Positions 1 through 8,520 of a DNA stretch of 25,666 bases are shown in pieces. Location of the stretch: contig JAFDJC010000004.1 of NCBI GenBank assembly GCA_019307665.1, forward strand, positions 1-25,666. The letters are read 5' to 3'. This DNA comes from Deltaproteobacteria bacterium. Its GTDB lineage: Bacteria > Desulfobacterota > Desulfobacteria > Desulfobacterales > SURF-7. Made by a program: the position numbers and the translations under genes. Position 1 is the stretch's first letter. The number at the start of each line of letters is the position of its first letter. The notes under the pieces were generated by a model. The model did no database searches and was not told the origin of the DNA. It worked only from the letters and a program-made list of their open reading frames with translations.

Positions 1-847
1 TAAGACACTGGGTGTTTGCCGTACCCATTGCAACCATACCGAAAGCAAGACCTGCCAGATGAAAATACGGAAAACCTGAACATAGAACGTCAACTCCCAA
101 TTCGAAATTTACCCACTCCCGTGCGTGCGTATGGTTTGCCACCATGTTGGCGTGCGTCAGAACAGTACCCTTCGGCATTCCGGTTGTACCGCCTGTATAC
201 TGGATCAGGCATGTGTCTCCGGGATCGATCTTGATATCAGCAGACAGAGGTTGTTGCCCTTCGAGAGCCTTGTTAAAAGATAAAACATCTTTTCCCGAAA
301 TCGGCATGATTTTGCCTTTTGGGATTTTTTTCAAGAGATTGCCCAATATTCTTTTTAAAACCGGGAGATAGTTACCAACATTTGCAACTATAATATTTTT
401 CAGGCCCGGAACCTTGTCCTTTATTTTATAAAGGCGCTCTTCAAACAAAGTGTCCATGATCACGACCGCACTTGCGCCTGAATCGTTTATCTGGTATTCC
501 ATCTCCTTTGCCGTAAGAAGAGGAGATATGCCTGTTACTGCACATCCTGCGCGAAGGGCGCCTGCAAGGGCTATGGGATATTCCGGGATGTTCGGAAGAT
601 TTATGCCAACCACATGCCCTGTGCCGAATCCTTTTTCTTTAAGAAAAGAAGCAAATTTTAATGACAAATCATCGAGTTCACGAAACGTCAGTGTCGCGCC
701 CATGTAATGCAGTGCCGGTCTTTCAGGGTTTAAGACCAGACCTTCCTTTAAAATATCCACAAAGGTTGCATCAGGAATAGGAAGCTGTTGTTTTACGCTT
801 TCATCATATGAGCTTATCCAGGGTTGTTCTATACGCATGTCCGCCAT
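1..847 (-). CDS. Long-chain acyl-CoA synthetase (AMP-forming), N-terminal part, cut by window edge
   Basis: This reading frame is open from an ATG at 847 to the window edge, giving 282 codons with the C-terminus outside. It begins MADMRIEQPW and is preceded by a strong AAGGAGG ribosome site. It belongs to the ANL adenylate-forming superfamily: the AMP-binding P-loop YTGGTTGMPKGT sits near residue 217, and the N-terminal fold has the usual LNPERPALHYMGATLTF and GINLPNIPEYPIAL-type stretches. The likely reaction is ATP-dependent thioesterification of a fatty or other carboxylic acid with CoA, feeding the beta-oxidation enzymes encoded upstream in the same direction. The acid specificity cannot be read because the acyl-binding and C-terminal domains are mostly missing. 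It is the last visible gene of the minus-strand operon, 114 bases after the preceding dehydrogenase gene. Confidence 0.93.
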   Translation of the reverse strand, partial: MADMRIEQPWISSYDESVKQQLPIPDATFVDILKEGLVLNPERPALHYMGATLTFRELDDLSLKFASFLKEKGFGTGHVVGINLPNIPEYPIALAGALRAGCAVTGISPLLTAKEMEYQINDSGASAVVIMDTLFEERLYKIKDKVPGLKNIIVANVGNYLPVLKRILGNLLKKIPKGKIMPISGKDVLSFNKALEGQQPLSADIKIDPGDTCLIQYTGGTTGMPKGTVLTHANMVANHTHAREWVNFELGVDVLCSGFPYFHLAGLAFGMVAMGTANTQCL

Positions 848-920
848 AACCGGCCTCCTTCTGTTGCAGTGAAAAATTAATGTAAAACTTCACGGAGTGC
901 AGTCCGAATTTAATCTTTTC

Positions 921-950
921 CTGCACCCTGCACCCTGACAACTGCACCCT
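921..950. repeat. Short direct repeat CTGCACCCT
   Basis: Three copies of CTGCACCCT occur within 30 bases between two operon genes. Two overlap as a 7-base-period tandem (CTGCACCCTGCACCCTG) and the third follows after four bases. No gene is visible in this 114-base gap. The meaning is unknown and it may be simple slippage. Confidence 0.5.
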
Positions 951-961
951 ATAAACAATTA

Positions 962-2104
962 CTACATTCCCATGAACTTTGCCGCAATACCCTTCATAAC
1001 TTCATTTGTTCCTGCAAATATTGACAGAACACGGACATCCCTCTTTGCCCTGACTATTGGATTAGACTCGAGCATAGCTGACTCTCCACAAATATCCATG
1101 CACCTGTCGGCAATTCGATTGACCATATCGGTAGTCCAGTATTTTGCCATGGATGTTTCGATTACAACATTCTTCCCTTCCATATGGTCGGCACACAGTT
1201 TCTCCATAAATGTTCTTCCCAGCTTTACTTCTGTCGTCATTTCAACCAGGGCAAACTGAATTGCCTGAGATCTTACAAGAGGTTTTCCTTTTACCACAAT
1301 CTTATTACAATAATCGACCGCAAACTCCATAATGCGTTCAGCAGCAAATACAGCACCCAGGGTACACATAAGGCGTTCCTGCTGAAGTTTCTGCATCAGG
1401 AGGAGAAACCCTGATCCGTGTTCACCAAGCCGATTGGTTTTCGGTATCCGACAGTCGGTAAAAAAAAGCTCTGCCGTATCCTGAGAGTGCCATCCCATTT
1501 TATCGAGCTGCCTGCCCCTTTTAAAACCCGGAGTGCCGTCATCTATTAAATACAATGACACTGCTTGATGCTTGTTTTCTATTGACGGATCTTTTGCGGC
1601 AATTATCAGAAGGTCGCAGATAATGCCGTTGGATATAAAGGTTTTGGAGCCATTAATAATCACCTCATCCCCTTCTGCAACGGCTGTCGTCTTCATGCCT
1701 GCCACATCGCTGCCGGCATCAGGTTCGGTCATCGCAAGCGCTGTAATTATATCACCTGAAACGCATCCTGGGAGATATTTCTTTTTCAGTTCTTCTGATG
1801 CAAAAGCATCGATATACGGAACAACCACATCGCTGTGCAGGGTTGCAGCGAGGCCACTGTGCAAGGTACGGGAAAACTCTTCAGCGACAATAACCGAATA
1901 TAAAAAATCCCCTCCTATCCCGCCGTATTCAGGAGAAACAGATGTACTGAGAAAACCCGCCTTTCCCATCTTCTGCCATGCGCTTTTAGGAACAATATGA
2001 TCTTTTTCCCATTGGTCGACGTTCGGTGTTATCTCTTCTGCAAGGAAGGAACGTAAGCTCTCACGAAACTGATTATGTTTTTCTGTATATTGCAGGATAT
2101 CCAT
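962..2104 (-). CDS. Acyl-CoA dehydrogenase, LCAD-like (copy 1)
   Basis: This 380-residue flavoprotein of normal length for the acyl-CoA dehydrogenase family would oxidise an acyl-CoA to the trans-2-enoyl-CoA and pass electrons to an electron-transfer flavoprotein. The FAD/substrate motif AMTEPDAGSD lies at about residues 124-133. At the usual MCAD/SCAD base position (YEGT) it has FAGTNE with Ala364. It does have LQQERL with Glu243, matching the helix position of the catalytic Glu in long-chain and isovaleryl-CoA dehydrogenases (LPQERL in LCAD), so it is probably active and LCAD-like. It is strongly similar over its whole length to the third dehydrogenase of the operon (3299-4441), so the two are paralogues. 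It lies 12 bases after the preceding gene, consistent with co-transcription. The substrate is unknown. Confidence 0.94.
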   Translation of the reverse strand: MDILQYTEKHNQFRESLRSFLAEEITPNVDQWEKDHIVPKSAWQKMGKAGFLSTSVSPEYGGIGGDFLYSVIVAEEFSRTLHSGLAATLHSDVVVPYIDAFASEELKKKYLPGCVSGDIITALAMTEPDAGSDVAGMKTTAVAEGDEVIINGSKTFISNGIICDLLIIAAKDPSIENKHQAVSLYLIDDGTPGFKRGRQLDKMGWHSQDTAELFFTDCRIPKTNRLGEHGSGFLLLMQKLQQERLMCTLGAVFAAERIMEFAVDYCNKIVVKGKPLVRSQAIQFALVEMTTEVKLGRTFMEKLCADHMEGKNVVIETSMAKYWTTDMVNRIADRCMDICGESAMLESNPIVRAKRDVRVLSIFAGTNEVMKGIAAKFMGM

Positions 2105-2116
2105 GTTTTCCCTCCC

Positions 2117-3265
2117 CTACTTTATCTTCCCTATCACCGCCTCGCCAATAAGGTCTTTTTGGGCTTCCCGGTTGCCGAAGCAGAGTTCTGCTATTTTAGC
2201 GTCCCTGTAAAAACGCTCGACTTCAGATTCTTTCATATACCCATAGCCGCCGAAAAGCTGTATGGCTTCATCCGCTACCTCAACGGCTATTCTCGCCGAA
2301 GACATCTTTGCCATGGAAATAAGGGTTGCATCCGGCTTACCGTTATCAAAGCTCCAGGCAGCCTTATAGGTGATTAATCTGGCAAGCTCCACCTTTGTCG
2401 CCATGTCTGCTATTTTATGTTTTATAATCTGAAACCGGGCAAGTTTTCTATTAAACTGTTCTCTCTGTTTGACATAATCGATGGCCCGGTCTATTGCGCC
2501 CTGAGCTATCCCAAGGGCATGGGCTGCCGTCAGTATTTTAATTTCATTTAAAAATGCATCTGTCTGAGAAAGACCTTTTCCTTCTTTTCCCACCAGATTT
2601 GCAACCGGCACTTTAACATCTTTAAAAGTAAGTTCAGAGGTCTTCATCATGTTAAGACCGAGTTTCTCGCCCGAATCTTTCACTGTAATGCCGTCGCAAT
2701 CAGCCTCGACAAGAACCATGCTCAAATTTTTTAAAGGGTCTTCATCTTGTCCGGTTTTGCAGAGTACAATGTAAAACCCTGCTGATCCGCCGTTTATAAC
2801 ATGTGTTTTTTTTCCATTTATGACCAGGGCATCGCCATCCGGTATTGCCGTCGTATTTATAGACGACATGTCAAGTCCAAAGTCTGTCTCGGAAAATGCA
2901 ATGCCTGAGAGCATATCTCCCTCGGTGACCTTGGCGAGGTATTTCTCTTTCAGACCATTTTCAGCAAACCGAAAAACAGCTTCAGACCCCAAGCCTGACA
3001 GTGTCAGTACCATCCCCATAGTGGAATCTTTTCTGCATAGCTCTTCTGCGATAAGACATCCGTCCAGAACCCCGAGACCACCTCCAGAATATTCCTCAGC
3101 AAACTGTATTCCGATAAATCCAAGATCTGCTGCTTTCTTCCATATTTTTTCAGGATATTCCCGCTTTTCTTCAAGCTCCAGTGTAAATTCCTTGTCAAAC
3201 TCGCCTTTGGCAAAATCCCTGGCAGCCTTCTGAATTTCCTTTTGTGATCGATTCAGCTCAAACAT
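2117..3265 (-). CDS. Divergent acyl-CoA dehydrogenase lacking the usual catalytic glutamate
   Basis: This 382-residue protein has the acyl-CoA dehydrogenase fold: VKQREQFNRKLARFQ and LFGGYGYMKESEVERFYRDA near residues 265-355 are family hallmarks. Several active-site positions differ. The FAD/substrate motif normally TEPDAGSD reads SETDFGLD (about 125-132), and the canonical base segment YEGTSEIQR reads CFGNREAQK, placing Phe363 where Glu is expected. At the alternative LCAD/IVD position the sequence is LNEIK, with Glu241 one residue off. It is sandwiched between two LCAD-like paralogues in the same operon. It could be a non-catalytic partner in a heteromer, as described for some actinobacterial steroid-pathway FadE pairs, or an enzyme with a shifted base. 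The family call is firm and the catalytic status is inference. Confidence 0.92.
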   Translation of the reverse strand: MFELNRSQKEIQKAARDFAKGEFDKEFTLELEEKREYPEKIWKKAADLGFIGIQFAEEYSGGGLGVLDGCLIAEELCRKDSTMGMVLTLSGLGSEAVFRFAENGLKEKYLAKVTEGDMLSGIAFSETDFGLDMSSINTTAIPDGDALVINGKKTHVINGGSAGFYIVLCKTGQDEDPLKNLSMVLVEADCDGITVKDSGEKLGLNMMKTSELTFKDVKVPVANLVGKEGKGLSQTDAFLNEIKILTAAHALGIAQGAIDRAIDYVKQREQFNRKLARFQIIKHKIADMATKVELARLITYKAAWSFDNGKPDATLISMAKMSSARIAVEVADEAIQLFGGYGYMKESEVERFYRDAKIAELCFGNREAQKDLIGEAVIGKIK

Positions 3266-3298
3266 TGTTACTCCTCCACACCGGATAAACCGGAAAAG

Positions 3299-4441
3299 TT
3301 AAAACCCCATAAACTTAGCCGCTATCTGCTTCATTATCTCATTTGTTCCCGCAAAGATTGACATCACACGTACATCCCGCCACCCTCTAATGACAGGGCA
3401 TTTTTCCAGAATCCCATATTCTCCGAAAAGATCGACACACCTGTCTGCAACCCTAGTAACCATATCGGTTGTCCAGTATTTAGCCATTGATGTCTCGACA
3501 ATTATCTGTCCGCCTTCCATATGATCTGCAATAAGCTTGTCGAGAAATGTTCTGCCGAGCTTTACTTCTGTTGACAGCTCCACCAGAGCGAACTGAACCG
3601 CCTGGGATCTTGTAAGCGGCTTTCCTGAAACAACAGTATTCTTACAAAAAGGAATCGTCCTTTCCAGAATGCACTCAGCAGACGCTACAGCCATTATTGC
3701 TACTATGAGGCGCTCCTGTTGAAGCTTTTCCATGAGCATAACAAAACCGGACCCTGCTTTACCGATTCTGTTCTCACGAGGAATTCTGCATTTTGAAAAA
3801 AACATTTCAGACGTATCCTGGCTGTGAAGCCCCATTTTAACAAGATGTTTTCCTTTTTCAAATCCAGGTGTTACGGATTCTACAAAAAAAAGAGACAGGG
3901 CCTGGTGAGGATTTTTTTCATTTGGATCTTTTGCCGCAACAATGACAAGATCGGAATTTATTCCGTTTGTGATAAATGTTTTTGAACCGTTTATAATAAA
4001 CGAATCCCCATCCTCTTCTGCTGTAGTCGTCATCGAAGCAAGGTCGCTTCCTGCATCCGGTTCAGTCATGGCAATAGCGGTTATGATATCCCCGGAAACA
4101 CATCCGGGCAGATACTTTTGTTTTTGCTCTTCTGAAGCAAAAGCCTCGACATATGGAACAACTATGTCACTGTGAAGGGGTGCGCCAAGACCGGAATGGT
4201 TGGTTCTCGATATTTCCTCGATCACTATTGTCGAATGTAAAAAATCTCCACCGATCCCACCATATTCTGCGGAAAGCGCCGGGCACAAAAACTTTTCATC
4301 CCCCATCTTTTTCCATACTTCCCTGGGTACTATATGATCTTTTTCCCATTGTTCTATATGCGGTGTGACTTCGGTTTCAAAAAATGACCGAAGTCGCTCC
4401 CGGAACTGTTTGTGTTTTTCCGTGTATTTTAAAATTTCCAT
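3299..4441 (-). CDS. Acyl-CoA dehydrogenase, LCAD-like (copy 2)
   Basis: This 380-residue acyl-CoA dehydrogenase is a paralogue of the one at 962-2104 and shares its residue numbering. It has AMTEPDAGSD at about 124-133, LQQERL with the likely catalytic Glu243, and FAGTNEIMK with Ala364 in place of the MCAD-type Glu. The N-terminal segment KYTEKHKQFRERLRSF and the C-terminal KYWTTDMVTRVADRC are nearly identical between the two copies. The likely role is the first oxidation step of beta-oxidation, with ETF as electron acceptor. The ATG follows a 58-base gap that contains a strong hairpin. Two copies suggest either different chain lengths or heteromer formation with the divergent dehydrogenase encoded between them. 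Confidence 0.94.
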   Translation of the reverse strand: MEILKYTEKHKQFRERLRSFFETEVTPHIEQWEKDHIVPREVWKKMGDEKFLCPALSAEYGGIGGDFLHSTIVIEEISRTNHSGLGAPLHSDIVVPYVEAFASEEQKQKYLPGCVSGDIITAIAMTEPDAGSDLASMTTTAEEDGDSFIINGSKTFITNGINSDLVIVAAKDPNEKNPHQALSLFFVESVTPGFEKGKHLVKMGLHSQDTSEMFFSKCRIPRENRIGKAGSGFVMLMEKLQQERLIVAIMAVASAECILERTIPFCKNTVVSGKPLTRSQAVQFALVELSTEVKLGRTFLDKLIADHMEGGQIIVETSMAKYWTTDMVTRVADRCVDLFGEYGILEKCPVIRGWRDVRVMSIFAGTNEIMKQIAAKFMGF

Positions 4442-4462
4442 AGAACTTCCATATTAAATAGG

Positions 4463-4488
4463 TCCGGGACGGATTACTCCGTCCCGGA
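4463..4488. terminator. Perfect 11-bp hairpin between thiolase and dehydrogenase genes
   Basis: TCCGGGACGGA and TCCGTCCCGGA are exact inverted repeats around the loop TTAC. Reading the plus strand, the stem is followed by AAGATTTTTT, which looks like a factor-independent terminator for plus-strand transcripts, but no plus-strand gene ends here. Reading the minus strand (the direction of the operon) there is no U-run, so it is more likely an mRNA processing or stability structure separating the upstream trio of genes from the dehydrogenases. Confidence 0.6.
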
Positions 4489-4499
4489 AAGATTTTTTG

Positions 4500-5708
4500 C
4501 TAGGAGTTATATTTGCCTATAATAGAAATACTGCATATATTTTGGAATGGAAAGCCTCCCAGGTTATGGGTCAGACCATATTTTGGATTTTCGATCTGTC
4601 TTTCACCCGCCCTTCCATGGAGTTGCAGATACATCTCATAAAGCATTCGAAGCCCGGATGCCCCGATGGGGTGACCGAAACATTTAAGACCTCCGTCAAC
4701 CTGGCATGGCAATCCACCGTCAAGATCATAAAAGCCGTCCATGACATCTTTTACCGCTTCTCCTCTTTTAGAGATATGCAGATCCTCCATTGTTACAAAC
4801 TCGGTGATTGAAAAGCAGTCATGAACTTCCATCATGCTGATCTCTTCCCTGGGATTTTTAATACCTGCCTCTTCATACGCTTTAATACTGCATTTTGTGG
4901 TGGTCATAAAGTGATCACCATCCCATTCATTGTAGCCCATTTCCTCACCGCTTGATAGAGAGAGCTGCAATGCCTTTACACTTAGAAAATCTTTTTTGCC
5001 CAGTTTTTTTGCGATTTCAGGCGTTGTGATAATTGCACATGCTGACCCGTCACTTACACCGCAACAATCAAACAAACCAAGTGGATGGGCAATGATCGGT
5101 GACGCCATTACCTGGTCTTCCGTTACCTTTTTTCTCAAGTGAGCTTTGGGGTTTAAAAGACCATTGTCATGACTTTTTACTGATATATGGGCTATAGCCC
5201 TTTTTAAATCCTGGTCAGACACTTTATATTTTGCCGCATAAGCACTTGCAAGCTGAGCAAACGAACCGGGAGCTGAAAGATTCGGCCACCATTGCCAGGA
5301 AAGTGATCCGGCTCCTGACCCCGGCGCAGGCAATCCACCGTAGCCTGTATCTTTCAGTTTTTCAACGCCAAGTGCCAGACAAATATCATAGGCGCCTGAC
5401 GCAACAGCGTAACATGCGCCTCTGAATGCTTCGGTACCTGTGGCACAGTAGTTCTCCACTCTTGTCACCGGAATCATCGGCAGGCGAAGAGTCGTTGACA
5501 GCGGCATGCCTGTCTTACCCACGTTGACTTCTTCAAGGCAGGTTCCGAACCAGGCCGCGCCGATATCCTTCTTTTCTATACCAGCGTCGGCAATGCATTC
5601 CTCAAAGGCCTCTACCATGAGCTCCTCGCCGCCCATATCCCAGCGTTCGCCGAATTTGGTACATCCCATACCTATAATTGCTACTTTATCCTTTATTCCT
5701 GTGGCCAT
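4500..5708 (-). CDS. SCP2/archaeal-type thiolase (acetyl-CoA acetyltransferase family)
   Basis: This 402-residue thiolase would cleave 3-oxoacyl-CoA with CoA, or condense acyl-CoAs in reverse. Visible catalytic elements are the nucleophile Cys88 in ENYCATGTEAFR and His346 in CFGHPIGASG. Near the C-terminus it has HNLGG instead of the CxGGG loop of classical biosynthetic thiolases, as expected for the SCP2-type/archaeal branch. It is encoded 12 bases downstream of the HMGCS-like/DUF35 fusion, and archaeal thiolases of this branch work in a complex with DUF35 and HMG-CoA synthase. BbsAB, a bacterial thiolase from anaerobic toluene degradation, also pairs such a subunit with a DUF35 partner. It is therefore likely to bind the DUF35 part of its neighbour. 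The intact Cys argues against an aldolase role like that of actinobacterial Ltp2. Confidence 0.93.
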   Translation of the reverse strand: MATGIKDKVAIIGMGCTKFGERWDMGGEELMVEAFEECIADAGIEKKDIGAAWFGTCLEEVNVGKTGMPLSTTLRLPMIPVTRVENYCATGTEAFRGACYAVASGAYDICLALGVEKLKDTGYGGLPAPGSGAGSLSWQWWPNLSAPGSFAQLASAYAAKYKVSDQDLKRAIAHISVKSHDNGLLNPKAHLRKKVTEDQVMASPIIAHPLGLFDCCGVSDGSACAIITTPEIAKKLGKKDFLSVKALQLSLSSGEEMGYNEWDGDHFMTTTKCSIKAYEEAGIKNPREEISMMEVHDCFSITEFVTMEDLHISKRGEAVKDVMDGFYDLDGGLPCQVDGGLKCFGHPIGASGLRMLYEMYLQLHGRAGERQIENPKYGLTHNLGGFPFQNICSISIIGKYNS

Positions 5709-5720
5709 GGTTGGTCCCTC

Positions 5721-8453
5721 CTATTTCTTCAGATTAAACAGCTTTCCAATAAGCTGGGATTTCATAACATCACCTTCTATTGCAAGCTTTCCTGATGAAA
5801 ATGCCTGCATCGGATCGAGCGCACCAGTGATAAGCTTTACAAAATCTTCATCCCCGATCTTCAAGGTGCAGGTCGGCTTGCCGGCAGTTCCCGGCTCTAC
5901 TTTGCACTGGCTGTCCTTTACCGCGACAATCCAGTCGCCGCCTTTAGGGCCTGAAACGATATACTGGAATACAACATCTACGCCTCCTGCAGCATCTGCA
6001 TTAAACGAATCAGGCATCATTTCGAAAATCGCTTTTGGATCAAGGTCTCCGCCCTCATCTCCTGAATCTGCCGGCTCGTCGTCGGAAGGGGGTGCCACAA
6101 GGGCAAAGATTGCAGTATTAAGGTCTGCCATCTCTTTTGCGCCTTCCATGTCGTTTATCTTTTCAAAATTTTCATGAATCATTTCAGGGGTCGGAGTATT
6201 TTCCTGGTCACCGAGTTGAACACCTTTGCCGGTATATACCGCGGCACGGTTGAAATAACCGAGCCCGGCATTAAAAACCTGCCCTGAGTCCTTGCACTCA
6301 TCACTGCAGAGATATAACACCATGGGTGAAACAAATTCAGGCTTCATCTTCTCAAACATATCCGGCGGCATAATATCCTCGGTCAGTCTTGATGCAGCCA
6401 GAGGGGCGATTGTATTCACCTTGATATCGTATTTAGCGCCTTCGATTTTAAGAGTGTTCATGAGTCCGACAAGTCCGAGCTTGGCTGCAGAATAATTGGT
6501 CTGACCGAAGTTGCCGTAAAGCCCGGCTGCGGATGTGGTCATGACAATTCTGCCGAATCCGTTCTCTTTCATGAATTTGAATGCCGGCCGTGTAACATTG
6601 TATGCACCGTTCAGATGAACATCGAGAACCGCCTGCCAGTTATCGGGATCCTGTTTGATAAAACTCTTGTCTCTCAGGATACCGGCGTTGTTTATCAGAA
6701 TATCGACCCTGCCGAATGCATCTAAAGCAGACTTGACAATATTCTCTCCACCTTCAGGCGTTGCGACATTATCATAGTTTGCAACAGCTTCACTTCCAAT
6801 CTCTTGAATTTCTTTTACGACTTTATCTGCAGGTGAAGCAGAACCTTTTCCGGAACCATCTCTTGATCCGCCAAGATCGTTCACAACCACTTTAGCACCG
6901 CGTTTTGCAAGTTCAAGCGCATACACACGTCCGAGCCCGCCGCCTGCTCCGGTGACAATTGCCACCCTGTCATTATAATTTATTTTATCCATTTCAGCTG
7001 CAGCGCCGGGTACTGGTGCGGCTTTCCAGAAATAGTTTACAAAACCACGCTCCTTGTCTTTTGTCCTAAGCCTGAAGGCCATTTTCATGGGAAGCCCAAC
7101 CCTCAGTTCATCCTGCCCGCAATCTGTAAAATCCGCCATAAAGCGGCCCCCGCCTTCAAATTGAACCATCCCGTACTTGTGCGGAGGATCAACCGATACA
7201 GCAAGAAGGTCTCCTGTAAATGTCTTAATTTTTGCAGGAACATCTGCGAATTCATAATCATCCTGGCTCCGCATGGCCCCGCAATTCGGATTAACGCAGA
7301 TATCCATTTTAGGAAATTGAGGCGTACCGCATTCACGGCATTTTCCTCCCACAAGGCCGAGCAGCATCTTGCGTTTGCGCCAGAGAGCCGTCATCGCTGT
7401 CTGGGTGGGGGCTTCCGCCCGAATACCCATCTCAGTCTGGATCAGGTCCCTGAATTTAAGAAACTTGAGATAATTGTCGGTTGTTTCCTTGTTTTCAATC
7501 GTCCCCTTGAAGCCCTCTCTCTGGGCCAGCTTTTTGATATTTTTTGTAACCTTGAAACAAAGCGCGTTGCACCCCTGGCCATATCCCGCCATAATAATCA
7601 AGTCACCTGGTTTTGCTTCCTCAAGCGCTGATACAAACATCAGAATGCAATGGGCTGTGCCTGTTTCTCCGCACACTTCGTGCATGTTGTCCACAAGCTT
7701 TTCAGGTGTTGCACCGAGTTTCTTTGCTATCTTCTTATGGTCACCCTTGAAAAAACAGGGATAGCTCAGCCTGTCGACATCGTCCATTTTGATGCCGAGT
7801 TTATCCATAAGACCGTTTATCGCCCGGGGAATAATCTTGGCGTATCCTTCATCCCTCTGCCAGCGTTCTTCCCATACATAGTCGTACTTGTTGTCGCTTC
7901 CGCGGTAATGGTCGACAAAATCGCATGACACGGAATATGAACCCTTGTATTCAGCAATAACGTCTTTATCGCCCACCATTAAAGATGCTGCGCCGTCACC
8001 GAACCACATTTCATAAAAATAAGCGCCTTTTGTCTCCCTCTTGTCAGACGCTGTAACAAGGATATTCTTTTTTTCCTTGCTCTTAACAGATTCAAGCGCT
8101 GATATAAGGGCTGTACTTCCCGCTTTCTGTGAAGCGGTAAAATCTGAAGTCATCATATCTTCCTTCAGATTTAGTGCCGTTGCCACGATGCCTGCATTCT
8201 GCCGGTCTGCAAACGGCATCGTAGTCGATGCCATATACATGCCGTCAAGGGCATTCTTGTCTTTACCGATAATGCAATCCCGGGATGCGGCAACGGCCAT
8301 TGTAACCGAATCCTCGTCCCAGTTGCACATGGATCTCTCTCCCTGGGCTACCGCCACAATGGCGGGAGCGAACCAGCCCATGCTTTGAAAAATGGCCATC
8401 CGGTTCAATCTCAAACGCGGAATATATGCTCCGTAAGAAGTAATACCAATCAT
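5721..8453 (-). CDS. Four-part fusion: HMG-CoA-synthase-like, DUF35, SDR 3-hydroxyacyl-CoA dehydrogenase, SCP2
   Basis: This 910-residue protein has four parts. Residues 1-350 are an archaeal-type HMG-CoA synthase fold (KIAKKLGATPEKL, CGETGTAH, AKPGDLIIMAGYGQG). Residues 355-480 are a DUF35 zinc ribbon plus OB fold, with Cys372, Cys375, Cys386 and Cys391. Residues 490-780 are a short-chain dehydrogenase of the MFE-2 type, with TGAGGGLG at 501, Ser641, Tyr654 and Lys658. Residues 805-908 are an SCP2 lipid/acyl-CoA-binding domain, after an acidic linker. The SDR should oxidise (3R)-type hydroxyacyl-CoA with NAD. In the first part the synthase nucleophile position (ACYGGTAAL or ACKAG in active enzymes) reads SQKAGSTAL, placing Gln109 at the Cys, and the Glu position (GSES) reads ASTT, giving Thr77. 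The ATG is preceded by AAAGGAGAATCCGAA. HMG-CoA synthesis is therefore unlikely; a scaffold, a decarboxylase-like role or thiolase coupling are alternatives. Confidence 0.92.
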   Translation of the reverse strand: MIGITSYGAYIPRLRLNRMAIFQSMGWFAPAIVAVAQGERSMCNWDEDSVTMAVAASRDCIIGKDKNALDGMYMASTTMPFADRQNAGIVATALNLKEDMMTSDFTASQKAGSTALISALESVKSKEKKNILVTASDKRETKGAYFYEMWFGDGAASLMVGDKDVIAEYKGSYSVSCDFVDHYRGSDNKYDYVWEERWQRDEGYAKIIPRAINGLMDKLGIKMDDVDRLSYPCFFKGDHKKIAKKLGATPEKLVDNMHEVCGETGTAHCILMFVSALEEAKPGDLIIMAGYGQGCNALCFKVTKNIKKLAQREGFKGTIENKETTDNYLKFLKFRDLIQTEMGIRAEAPTQTAMTALWRKRKMLLGLVGGKCRECGTPQFPKMDICVNPNCGAMRSQDDYEFADVPAKIKTFTGDLLAVSVDPPHKYGMVQFEGGGRFMADFTDCGQDELRVGLPMKMAFRLRTKDKERGFVNYFWKAAPVPGAAAEMDKINYNDRVAIVTGAGGGLGRVYALELAKRGAKVVVNDLGGSRDGSGKGSASPADKVVKEIQEIGSEAVANYDNVATPEGGENIVKSALDAFGRVDILINNAGILRDKSFIKQDPDNWQAVLDVHLNGAYNVTRPAFKFMKENGFGRIVMTTSAAGLYGNFGQTNYSAAKLGLVGLMNTLKIEGAKYDIKVNTIAPLAASRLTEDIMPPDMFEKMKPEFVSPMVLYLCSDECKDSGQVFNAGLGYFNRAAVYTGKGVQLGDQENTPTPEMIHENFEKINDMEGAKEMADLNTAIFALVAPPSDDEPADSGDEGGDLDPKAIFEMMPDSFNADAAGGVDVVFQYIVSGPKGGDWIVAVKDSQCKVEPGTAGKPTCTLKIGDEDFVKLITGALDPMQAFSSGKLAIEGDVMKSQLIGKLFNLKK

Positions 8454-8520
8454 TTCGGATTCTCCTTTGTTATTTCGTTTATAATAAATATCGAATCAAA
8501 AATCGAAAACTCCATGGCGA

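Noticed and set aside
4463..4510. Factor-independent terminator ending the thiolase transcript
   Set aside because: The U-run is on the wrong side for the minus-strand operon, and the dehydrogenase genes continue in the same direction without another promoter that I can see.
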